Part shown: in pieces, positions 11,401 to 21,000 of the stretch
Position numbering within the stretch: the first letter of the stretch is position 1
Layout: each line of letters begins with the position of its first letter
NCBI RefSeq assembly: GCF_000002985.6
Contig: NC_003279.8
Location: 868,001 to 932,000 of the forward strand
Length of the DNA: 64,000 nucleotides
Reading direction: 5' to 3'
Source of the DNA: Caenorhabditis elegans
Lineage: Eukaryota > Nematoda > Chromadorea > Rhabditida > Rhabditidae
Made by a program: the position numbers and the translations under genes
Notes under the pieces: model-generated
What the model saw: the letters and a program-made list of their open reading frames with translations, nothing else
Databases searched by the model: none
Told to the model about the DNA's origin: nothing

Positions 11401-14400
11401 TGGCCTTGGCCTATAGCCTAGCTTTCCTAAACCATTTGTTTAAAAAGTTGGTGGCCTAGTTTTCCAGCATAATCCAACTCACTTCTCGGCGATCGACACA
11501 ATCAACACCTCCTCTGTGCTCACCGATGAGACGTCTCTGAAAAAACGTTTCGTTAGTAGATCATGGCTGACGATCAACGCTGCTCCCTTACTTGGCGATT
11601 TGCGATGGATGAGGTACTCGAAGATCTATGAATACAGCTAAAGGGCATATTGATTCAACGTCGGATGTTGCCTGCAAGAAAGTGTACATATTCAAAAATT
11701 TCCAAAATTCAATTTCCTTTTTCCCGCCCGTGTCCGAATTTCCGGAACTGACCACGTTTCAGTCATGGTCTTCGTAATTCCCAATTTCCTTTCTCCCTTA
11801 TCTTTTTACGTCAATCATGATAGCGGTGATACGTGTTTCGAGGGTATACATGCTCACACAACAATGCACTTAATCAGCTAATCTCTCCCACACCTCCACA
11901 GAGAGAGTGTATGAGCAAGAGAAAGAGCACCTGCTTCTTCCAGATTAGTGAGCGAGCCTGTTGTCATCTGACTTCTGCTGACGGAGGGAGCTTGAAAAGC
12001 GGAGCAGGAAGAGGAGAAGAAAAAGAGCATTCAGAGATAATTACGCGCGAGTCGTAGTAGTATGTATACACTGACTTCTTCTTCTTCTTCTTCCTCTTTT
12101 TCCCCGTCTTCTGCTCGTTGATGTCTGCCATTATATTGATCATTAACGAGGGCCTAAGAATCCTGGAAGAGTTGTGAGGTCACACTGATGGCCTAGGAAT
12201 CTCAAAGGCAGGCCATATCATATTGCAGGCCATATCAGGCCCCATAGCCTGGCCATAGTAGGTCACCACAAGCTATGGACTGCCCTCAAGATTTTGGCTC
12301 AATTTGGATAAGCTTCTTCGGAGCCCCTGGGCTTAACAGACTGACGTCATAGGTGGTATATCTCGGCTAGGCGGAAACTCGGAAATGTGAATTTTTTGAC
12401 GCAAACCAAAGATCTTATAGATCCTTGAAATCTTCCACAGGACTTAGCAGACCGGAGGCCTGGGAACTATGCAGTTAGAGGTAATCGCCAAGTCCAGGGC
12501 TCCGAAGAGAGAGGGCCCAGGGCTCCGAAAAAAGCTTAAATTTTGGGCCAAAATTTCCCAAATTGGGCCAAAATTTCAAAAGTATGTAGTAGGTTTCAAC
12601 CCTCATATTTCCCGGGATCATGATTTTGTGGACTATTATTTTCAGGCTGTGGTGGCCTGCTATACCCAGACTATGTACTGGGCCAAGCTCTGGCCAGGTT
12701 ATGGCCTTTAATAGCCTTGAATTTTGGAGTCAAAGTTCTTGCAGAGCCTAGGAGACGCTTACCACTTCGGATCAAAGGCCTGATCTAAAACTCAATGGAT
12801 CATGACCCTAGAACCTCAATTTTCATAAGCCTAATACGCAGCTACTGGTCTAAGCTCTGACCAGGCTATATGGCCTGATATGGCCTGAACACTTCGGTGG
12901 CCTAGTCTAGGTTTTTCCAAGCCCCAGCGGGCCTCAATTTTCATAAGCCTAAAGACGCAGCTACTGGGCCAAGCTCTGGCCTTGAATTTTGGAGTCAAAG
13001 TTATTGCAGAGCCATCATGCCTAGGAGGCCTAATCTAGATTTTTTCAAGCATTGAGGCCCCCACGGGCCTCAATTTTCATAAGCCTAAAAACTCAGCTGC
13101 AGCCTTACCTGTGTTGGAAATGATACTGTACAAATCCATCCGGATGCCCGTAACGAGTCGAGGAGCACACTCTCGCCGGTGCCTTCCGTCACGATCACAG
13201 CCTGCAAAAAACGCATTATTTATAAGATCTTACAGGGGATTTTCAGGATTTTCAGGAGGATTTTGTCGTGTGCCAGACCTCAAAGCTCGTCGGGATAAAA
13301 TGCTGATATTGATTGACATGCATATATATAGATATATATGAAGTTGGAAGAGCGGAAGCAGCAGCAGTGGCAGCAGAACTTGTGTGTGACGGGGATTTGT
13401 GGGAACAAGGCGCCAAAGAAGACGAAGCAGAAGAAGAAGAAGAAGCCGGGGGCAAGCAATGAATGCAATGTATGTAGGAGTATGTAGGAGTATGTGTGTG
13501 TGTGTGTGTGTGTGCGAAAGTCTCTCTATGTGTGTGTGTGTGTGTCACAGGTTATATATTGCGTGTGCACAAAAAATGTATGAGGTCTCCTGATGTGTGT
13601 GTGAGTCTGTGAGTCTGTGAGTGCAGTGTACAACACCTTTTGCGGAGTCTTATCACATACTGATACGAAAGTGTTTGTATTTTTATATTTCTTTGCCACG
13701 TCACACTTTATTCAATTTTTCGCGTGTGCCTCTCGCCCCGTCATTGGCACGCAGTAGAAAAAGAAGTAGAAGAAGATGCGTCTTCTTGTTGCCATATCCC
13801 ATCCAACTTTGTTACTTACGGAATTCGCGCGCGCGCGCGGGGAGGAGAAGCAGAAGACGACGACGACGAGCTCGAAAGAAGACGAGTCCGCCTGCGTCTC
13901 TGCAGTGATCTCGTGTCCCTCGGCAGCGGCTGCGGCGCGCGCTTCAATGAAGACGAGAGCTCCCCCCCCCGGCGGCGCCGAATACGCGATTTGTCATCGA
14001 GATGAGCGCTTTGCTGACAGAATAGAATGGGCAAAAACAGGAATACGGAATACAGTAGTCATGTTTTGTTGCAATGTTATGGGAAAGCTGGCTTGGCGTG
14101 GTCGTCGAATTTTTCGCGCTTCATTGACAAAGAACAAGGGAAAGTCGTGTTCTCCACACGGACAATCACACTAAGTTTTAGGACTAAAATCGAGCCGAGC
14201 CAAAATGGCCTAGTTCGGCAGAAACTCTTCCATTTCAATTTGTGAGGAAAGCCAGAGTTCTGTGAACCTCGGACCTGCGATCGCCGACCTGCGATCTCCT
14301 AGACAAATGCTCACCCCAGCGCGGGACTCGGGAAAGTTAGCGCCAGGAGAATAATTTTTGAATTTGAAGAAAAAAAAAGAGGAACTTACAGTTTTCAGCA

Positions 14401-14545
14401 TCTTCACTTGCATCGGCCCAAACGTGTCATGTGCCGTGGAGCTGCTCGTTGCGGCGACAGTTAGCAGAGGTGTTGGTGGAGCACCACGCGATCCACCTCC
14501 ACCACCACCATTCTCAGAATACGACCCACCGCAGCACCATCTCAT
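5481..14545 (-). CDS. pde-6: PDE8-like 3',5'-cyclic nucleotide phosphodiesterase
   Basis: It hydrolyses cyclic nucleotides (PDE8 enzymes prefer cAMP) in the cytosol. Coding exons in transcript order: 14545-14390, 13201-13109, 11671-11592, 11536-11483, 10457-10406, 10318-10217, 9914-9706, 8649-7521, 6742-6649, 5626-5481. One further phase check at each junction holds, giving 704 aa. Residues 1-52 are Gly/Ser-rich with an N-terminal MRWCC. Residues 53-145 look like the receiver-like N-terminal region of PDE8. A PAS domain runs ~165-250 (ALFAVLDE, then [23 protein letters not shown]). The catalytic domain spans ~400-690 with [10 protein letters not shown] at ~445, metal-binding [10 protein letters not shown] at 486-495, CADISNP with Asp ~600, and purine-selective Gln ~652 in PITQCGFI. 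All key residues are present, so it should be active. Start chosen at MRWCC, just before a clean GTAAGT donor. Isoforms are likely. The symbol is from memory of C. elegans PDE-6. Confidence 0.93.
5655..6400 (+). repeat. Tandem ~172-188 bp repeat in last pde-6 intron
   Basis: The block TGCGCGTCAA(A/C)TTTGATGT, then GGTGAACTTCAGAAAA and TTCGCCAAATTTTACGAGC recurs at 5661, 5845, 6033 and 6205, with a partial fifth start near 6379. Unit spacing is 184, 188, 172 and 174 bases. A lone reversed copy lies at about 23990-24150 and related pieces at 62.4 and 63.1-63.3 kb. The 187-codon open frame across it (5844-6407) is a repeat artefact. Confidence 0.85.
6468..6631. repeat. Foldback family A copy 1
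   Basis: Reference copy for family A. CACGTGGTGTCAGG at the left end is followed by GGTTTGATCTACAAAAAAATG, a central TGACGTCAGCATGTTCTTA, and the reversed arm ATTTTTTGTAGATCAACG...CCGAAATGAGACACTCT. Full-length copies are ~165-180 bp with CACGTG at both ends. It is a MITE-like, non-coding element sitting in a pde-6 intron; the right CACGTG is lost here. Confidence 0.85.
8680..9690. repeat. GGTGGCCGAG repeat array, inverted halves
   Basis: From about 8680 to 9165 the unit GGTGGCCGAGTTTTATAAGTT repeats with variation. From about 9200 to 9690 the same motif runs in reverse complement (AAAACTCGGCCACCAATTTT). The two halves form a degenerate ~1-kb foldback inside one pde-6 intron. Open frames here are artefacts. 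Confidence 0.85.
9949..10113. repeat. Foldback family A copy 2
   Basis: Lies in the 302-bp pde-6 intron between the PAS exon (9706-9914) and the preceding exon. The left end is CACGTGGCGCC and the right end CACCGCGTG. It starts only 35 bases from the exon acceptor and makes up over half of the intron. Confidence 0.85.
10490..11470. repeat. GGTGGCCGAG repeats, mixed orientation
   Basis: Scattered units of GTTGGTGGCCGAGTTTT and its complement ACTCGGCCACCGATATG, interleaved with TGACGGCCACATAGCAAGG and CGTGGCCGTGGCCGACTAAGGCC. Several ~230-bp blocks are partly duplicated: 10500-10740, 10855-11040 and 11200-11290 resemble one another. All lie in a pde-6 intron. Confidence 0.75.
12120..13105. repeat. 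Degenerate GGCCT-rich repeat in pde-6 intron
   Basis: Repeated phrases such as AATTTTCATAAGCCTAA, GCTCTGGCCAGGTTATGGCC and TTGAATTTTGGAGTCAAAGTT each occur two or three times. No coding exon is seen until the acceptor before 13201. The 80-codon frame at 12469-12711 lacks splice context and is treated as chance. Confidence 0.6.
13440..13545. repeat. TG/CA microsatellites in pde-6 intron 1
   Basis: A (GAAGAA) run near 13427-13445 is followed by (TG)n at about 13492-13516 and 13528-13542. They account for the overlapping Cys/Val- and His/Thr-repeat frames on both strands. Confidence 0.85.
14116..14266 (-). repeat. Repeat family B copy 2 (5' truncated)
   Basis: Reverse orientation; starts in the CGCTTCATTGACAA block, keeps AAGTCGTGTTCTCCACACGG and CCTAGTTCGGCAGAAACTC, and ends CCAGAGTTCTGTG. 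The CGCGTCGCGGC core is deleted. Located in pde-6 intron 1. Confidence 0.75.
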
Positions 14546-14823
14546 TGCAAACACTGGCCTGGATGCTGCTGCTGCTGTTGCTGCTGGTGCTCTCTGTGCG
14601 CCTCTTCTAGCTGCGGGCGTGTGCTGCTGCCTCCTGCCAGCTTGACTGTGTGCGCTAGCCCCGAGCACACTCTTTTCACCCTCTTCTCCCCCCACCCCGC
14701 TTCTATCGCCCATTCTCTCAATTCTTCTCTGCCTCCTCCTCCTCCTCCTCCTCCTCCCAATTCTCATGTCATCGGGGGGCCCGTCGTGTCGTCGAGCGCC
14801 CTCTCGCGTCTGCAATGTCTCGG

Positions 14824-14856
<33 letters not shown>

Positions 14857-15095
14857 CTTCGGGGGGTTGTCATCTGCTGTGTTCACACTGATGCCGCCGC
14901 CTTCACCGCCCATCTCATCGTCTCCTCCTCTGTGTGGACCCGCCGACCGGCCGGCGCGCCTTCTCCCATCAGTTCTATCTCTCTCTCTCACTCACTTACT
15001 CTCAAACCGCGTCAATTGATCTCTCTGGCACGCTCTTCGCTCGGCGAGCTGTATTCGGTGTCGGTTTTCAGTCTGCGTCTCCGCGCCCCGGTGCA
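14546..15095. promoter_or_regulatory. Divergent promoter region pde-6 / cystine-knot gene
   Basis: Only 550 bp separate the pde-6 start (minus) from the ligand-gene start (plus). The segment is far richer in G+C than the rest of the window, with long pyrimidine tracts on the + strand (CTCTCTCTCACTCACTTACTC), a CTCCTCCTCC run at ~14731-14755 and a GTCGTCGTC run at ~14830-14858. Both transcripts must start in or near it. No TATA box is assigned. Confidence 0.6.
14731..14860. repeat. CTC and GTC trinucleotide tracts
   Basis: CTCCTCCTCCTCCTCCTCC at ~14733-14756 and CGTCGTCGTCGTCGTCGTCGT at ~14834-14856 produce overlapping low-complexity frames (poly-Gly, poly-Arg, poly-Val, poly-Thr). None is considered coding. 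Confidence 0.85.
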
Positions 15096-18000
15096 ATGCA
15101 TATGTTCCATCACGTTCTGCTCCTCTTGTTGCTCCGTGTGCTGCCGTGTTTTACGCAATTTCAGGTAAAATTGATACAATTGATACAATTGATAATTATC
15201 GAAGTGTCCTCTATGTGTACTCACGCTGTTAATTTAATGGCCTAACCACAGAATTATGCTTCTTTAATTTTTGAACTCGTAGCTCCGTATGTTAAATCCA
15301 CTATGAGATTCCTTGCCATGTTTTTGCAATATTTTTTTGTTTGTTATGAGAAAGTGTATGTGTTCTTTGTTTGGTCACATGGGAACCGCTGGCCTGAGAA
15401 TGGAAGGTTTTCTGGGACAGAGCTTTTGAATCCGATAGCCTACAATAGGGCCCCAGTGCAATAACGGTAGGCAGGCCCGAGGCCTAATTTAGTCCAAATA
15501 GTCCTTATTCAGTCTAGATGATTCAAAGCTAAAATCAAAGGGCTGTTCCATTACGTTGTGATCTACAAAAAATGCGGGAATTTTTCGCCCTAAAAATGTG
15601 ACGTCATCACGTTCCATGCGTTATTATTTATGAAGTCTGCGTCTCATTCTCCCGCATTTTTTGAAGATCTACGTAGATCAACCAAGCGCCTTACCCCTAG
15701 CCTCTAAGCTCCTAGGGCCCTCTAGGACCATTTAGGCTTTTTGGACTGTCTAAGACCAATTGGGCTTTTAGGCTCCTAGGTCCCTCAAGGACCGTTAGGC
15801 CTCTTGGACTATCTGAAACCATCTGGGCGTCTAGGCTCCTAGGGCCCTATAGGACTATTTAGGCCTCTTGGACTATCTAAGACCATCTAGACTTCTAGGC
15901 CTCTAGGGCTCTCTAGGACCATTTTGACTTGTTCTATAGGACCTTGTTCGACTAGCTAAGACCATCTGGGCTTCTAGGCTTCTAGGGCTCTCTAGGACCA
16001 TTTAGGCCTCTTGGACTATCTAAGACTAATTGGGCTTCGAAGCTCCTAGAGCCCTCTAGGACCATTTAGGCCTCTTGGACGATCTAAGATCATCTGGGCT
16101 TCTAGGCTTCTAGGCCCCTCTAGGACCTTCTAAGACCCCAGTCTTTATTCCCTAGCCTCTAGGCTCATAGGCCTCGATTCCGCAATTCTAATGGCTTTGG
16201 GAGCCCAGTTCTAAGGCCCATGGACTTCCACAGTAGCTTTTCAGTCAACCATTTCCAAGTTAACCAAGGACCATTTAAGCCTTTTGGGCTATCTAAGACC
16301 ATCTGGGCGTTTACTTTCTAGGCCTTTTCCTGCCTATTGGGCCCTCTTGGACCTTCTAAGACCCTGGCCTTTAATCCCTAGCCTCTAATCCTCTAGGCCT
16401 CGATTCCGCAAATACAATCCCAGTTCTAGACTCTCAGGGCCCTTGGGCTTGTAGGCTTTCAGTTAACCATTTCAAACAGGTGCCGTTCCGCTCCATCTCT
16501 TCTTGCTCTCTCGTGCTCCTCTCCTACACCATCTTCTCTCATTGTTCTGACGGATGGATGAGCTGTCATCATCATCATCAAAGCTCCAAAGACAATTGCC
16601 ATCAATTTGTGCCGCCGCTGTGCTAAGTGGTCTTATTCCGCCGGGACAAAAAAAAAGGGAAAATTCTCTGGGAATTTGGACTAACACCACCTACTATTAC
16701 TGTAAAAAAACATTTGGAGAAGGGGGAAACGAACTAAAAAAAAACAAATTAAAATCGGCGTATCAAATTGAAATCATATGATTCGTTGCCGTCGTCTTCT
16801 CTGCAATGATCGTTTGTTCCGTCGTGTCAAACTAACCTACTCAATGTCATAAAGAACAAAGAATGAATTCAATAAAACAAGACGAAAAAATAAATACATT
16901 CAGGTACTGTACAGAGAGAATCAGGATCACATCTGGAATAGCTCGCAGCCTGTTCGATTCTGGGAGCTTGTTGAGTATAGGCCGACCACTACGCCGCCGC
17001 CGACCACTACGACAGAGTATATACCGCCACCGACGACTACGTATGTTCCCTGAACTTTAAAGTTGCATTTTTTTTTAAAGGATTAGGGGTTTTAATTGAA
17101 ATTTCAGAATTTTTGGTAAATTTTTTAAAATTAGTTTTATTTTTTTACGGGCTTTTGCGATTATTACTGGTAGAATGAAAGTATGTACATTTCTTGTAGA
17201 TCAGAAAATTTAATTTTTGATATCCGATAAATGTTAAAAACTCGATCGAAAAAAAAATAAATTTTTCCAAAAACTAAAAAGTTGCAAAATTTATTTTTTT
17301 TACAATTCAAAGTTTGTAATTTTTGACAAAATACATTCAGAAATTTTTTTGGAATAGGGGTTTTAATTAGGCTTGGGCCTAGGTTTGGGCTTGGGCTTGG
17401 GCTCAGGCTTAGGCTTATGGTTAGGCTTAGGCTTAGGATTGGGCTTAGGCTTAGGCTTGTGCTGAAGCTTGGGCTTGGGCTTAGGCTTCAGCTTAGGCTC
17501 AGGCTTAGGCTTGTGCTGAGGCTTGGGCTTAGGCTTAGGCTCTCAGGCTTAGGCTTGGGCTTGGGCTTGGGTATGGACTTAAAATTTTTTTTCAAAAATT
17601 TTATTTTTCGAAAACTTATGGTTTTACCGGTATAAAGTGCCTTTTTTTGTACATAAAAAATAATTTTTAAATTTTTTAACGTTCCTAAAAACTAAACAAA
17701 CTGTAAAGAAAATTTTGTTTAAAAAAAAAATCAATAAAACATATTTTCAGTAATTTCCAAAATTTGATTTCCCGGTAAAAATCAACAATTTTTTATCGGG
17801 GCCACAAAAAAAATTCGCTGAAAAAAATTCAATTGGATGTATTTTCTGCAAATTCGAGTCAATTTTCTGAAAATAGTTGTTTATTTTCCCTGATTTTTTG
17901 GCGTTTTTTCCTTTTTTAAAGGAATTTTAGGACTTTCTGGGATTTAGAAGGGTTTAGCCTAGGGAGTGATTAAGCCTAGGCTTAAGCCTGAACCTGAGCC

Positions 18001-21000
18001 TAAGCCTAAACCTAAGCCTAAGCCTAAGCCTAAGCCTAACATCAAAAAAACCGGAAAATCCTAAGCCTAAATAGCGTCAGTAGCAAGCTGACGCTCGCCA
18101 CTGACACCAAGCCTAAGCCTCAGCCTTTAACGAAAAACAATTTTGGCACAAAAATTGCAAAATTTCCGCTTCTCCGCTTCTCTTAAGACATTGAATTTCC
18201 AAATTTAAAAATTTTTAGAAAAAAAAAAACCTCGGTCCAAAATGATCTGAAAATTCTTATTTAGGCTTTAAAAAATTTCACTTTTTTCTGCGACACTTTC
18301 CATAACACCACAAATTCGGCGAATCGACCTGTTGATGATCTTGTCTCGACCCGCTCTCTCTCTAAGTGATTATAACAGAGATACACCCACACACCCACAC
18401 ACGTCATCTATTATGTTCTAGAACTTTATACTTTATGATCAAAACCGAATGCTACAAACTAAAAAAACATCACCACTTTTTCCAAATTTTCGTCACATTT
18501 TTGCAGTCCGACCACAACTACAACCACCAAAGATCCATGTGAATCATCGCATCCGTTGGATCTGACGCGTCGGCTACGGGACACTGCCGGCTACAATCGT
18601 ATCTATATGGCCAGCGACTTTTCGTCGGCTCGCAATGAGTTTCCTGATCTCAGGGGTTTGGCTCACAAAGCTTCAACGGACTATCATTGCGGGAAGAGGT
18701 GCCAACGGTGAGCTCTCAATGCCTACCTGCCTACTTGTTTGCAGTATCAAACATATAATGCCTACAAGCCTACGCGCCTACCTTGGTCTACGAGCCTGAA
18801 CTTGCACATTTTCTGTGCCTAACATGCACGCTATACTTTTGTCTGCCGTTACGCGCCCCCCCCCCCCGCCTATCTGCCTACAAGTCTCCCTTTTGTCTTT
18901 ATGCCTACGCGCCTATCACATGCCTACCTGCCTATTTGCTTGCGGTCGAGTCGATACATATCATGCCTACGAGCCTACGCGCCTACCTTGGGCTACTAGC
19001 CTGAATTCGCATTTTTCCAGTGCCTAGCTTGCGCGCTATACCTATGCCTGCATTTACGCGCCTTCTCCCCGCCTAGCTGCCTACAATCGCACTTTCTGCC
19101 TACCTGCATGCTTTCCTACCTATTCGCATACTTAGGCGTACCTACCACAAGCTTAGCTACCTACAAAACTGCCTTCTGCCAACCTGCATGACTGCGTACC
19201 TTTTCGCCTGCTTAGGTGCCTACCACAAGCCTCCCTTTTGTCGATATTCCTACGCGCCTATGGCATACCTACATGCCTACTTGTTTGAGTCGATACATAT
19301 CATGCCTACGCGCCTACCTTGGCCTACCTTGGCCTACAATCCTGAAATTGCACTTTTCCTGTGCCTAGCTTGTACACTATACTTATGCCTGCCTTTACGC
19401 GCCTTCTCCGCGCTTATCTGCCTACAAGCATACCTTCTGCCTCCTTGCATGCCTACATACCTATTAGCCTGCTTACGCGAACCTACCACAAGCCTAGCTG
19501 CCTACAAACCTCCCTTCTGCCTATATGCCTACGCACCTAACTCCTGCCTGCCTATACGTCTACCTCATGCTGAAAACAGACCTGCCTTGTACCTACCTAT
19601 GCGCCTACCTAAGATTTGCCTCCTACGTGCCTGGCTGCCTATTTTGCCTATAGGCATTACTGTCAGTGCGTCTACCCAGAGCCTACCTTTAGGTAGACGT
19701 TTGCCTACCTAAAGCAACCGCCTACAAGTCTATTCGCCTGCCTCCTTGCCTACCTACACACCTCCCTTATCCCGGCTTTTCCACCTGCCTATGCGCCTAT
19801 CTCATGCCTACCCAAGACCTGCAAACGTGCCTAGCCGTATGCCTACCTAACTTCGCGCCTACATATGCCTCCCTTTCAGATCGAGTCAACTAATTCGAAA
19901 AATCATAAAAACCGGCCAACCGGCAGAAGCCGAACGTGCTTGGTGGGACGAGGAAGAGTGGGAGGAGGGCGAGAGACGCAGGAAACGAGCCATCGAATGG
20001 AAGGATACAGATGATCGTCTGCTAATGCGAAATACCGGAACATCACGTCATATTTTGGGTAGGTAGGTGGGTGAACACAGCAAGTGCGCTCCATCGCGCG
20101 GGACACTTTTCCCGCGCTTTTTAGGAGGTCAAACACGGAATTTTTCCAGGAATGACTGTGGCGGTGGAATGCGATGATGAGACTGGAGAATTTAATAGTG
20201 GTGGATACTCGTTGTGTACTACGTGCCGTGCTGTTCGACACTTGCCATCCACGTATTTTCCACGTGTCATTAATGAGCTGATTTGCTCGCAGAAAGCGTG
20301 TTTGCGAGGAGAAGGAAAATGCATACAACGGGTTATGCCGATGAAGGTATGTAATTTTTTTGTTTTTGCAATGGAGCGCGTTTGTACTCACTCCACGAGA
20401 ATCACGTGGTGTCAGAGTGTCTCATTTCGGATTGATCTACAAAAAATGCGGGAGAAGAGACACAGAGTTCTCAACTGATTTTGGATGATTAAGAACGTGC
20501 TGACGACACATTTTTATGGGCAAAAAATTCCCGCATTTTTTGTAGATCAAATCACTTGGAGAATATTATTTTTATTTGAATATGATCCTTTAAAGAAAAA
20601 ATAAAATTTGACTGAATTTCCCGCCAAAAAATTTTCGCAGAAAATTTAAATTTCCCGGCAAAATATTCACGGATATCTGGCTTCCCTCATAAATTGAAAT
20701 GGAAGAGTTTTTGCCGAACTAGGCCAGGCCATATCTGGGGTAGATTTACGGCGCGTTGCGTGTCGCGTCGCGGCTCGATTTTAGTTGTAAAACTAAATAT
20801 ATTTGTCCGTGTGGAGTACACGACTTTCCCACGCGTTGGTGATTGTCAATAGAGTGCGAAAAATTCAATGAGGAAGGCCAGAACCCCGTGAATATTTTCT
20901 CAAACATTTTTTTTGGAATTAATGTGCAATCGCGCTCTAACGCAGTATCCAAAACTTGGGTCTTTTGGCGGGAAACCCGAAAATTCAAAGTTTTTTGCTT

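Noticed and set aside
12469..12711. 80-codon plus-strand frame starting [11 protein letters not shown]
   Set aside because: Lies in degenerate repeat DNA inside a pde-6 intron, lacks flanking splice sites and has repeated phrases also found downstream.
14210..14815. 201-codon minus-strand frame starting MQTREGARRHD
   Set aside because: Only its middle (from MRWCC to the GTAAGT donor at 14389) fits pde-6; upstream is Arg/Gly low-complexity DNA in the promoter and downstream is intron.
19188..19712. 174-codon frame rich in Tyr, Leu, Pro
   Set aside because: Lies in the GCCTAC minisatellite inside an intron of the cystine-knot gene.
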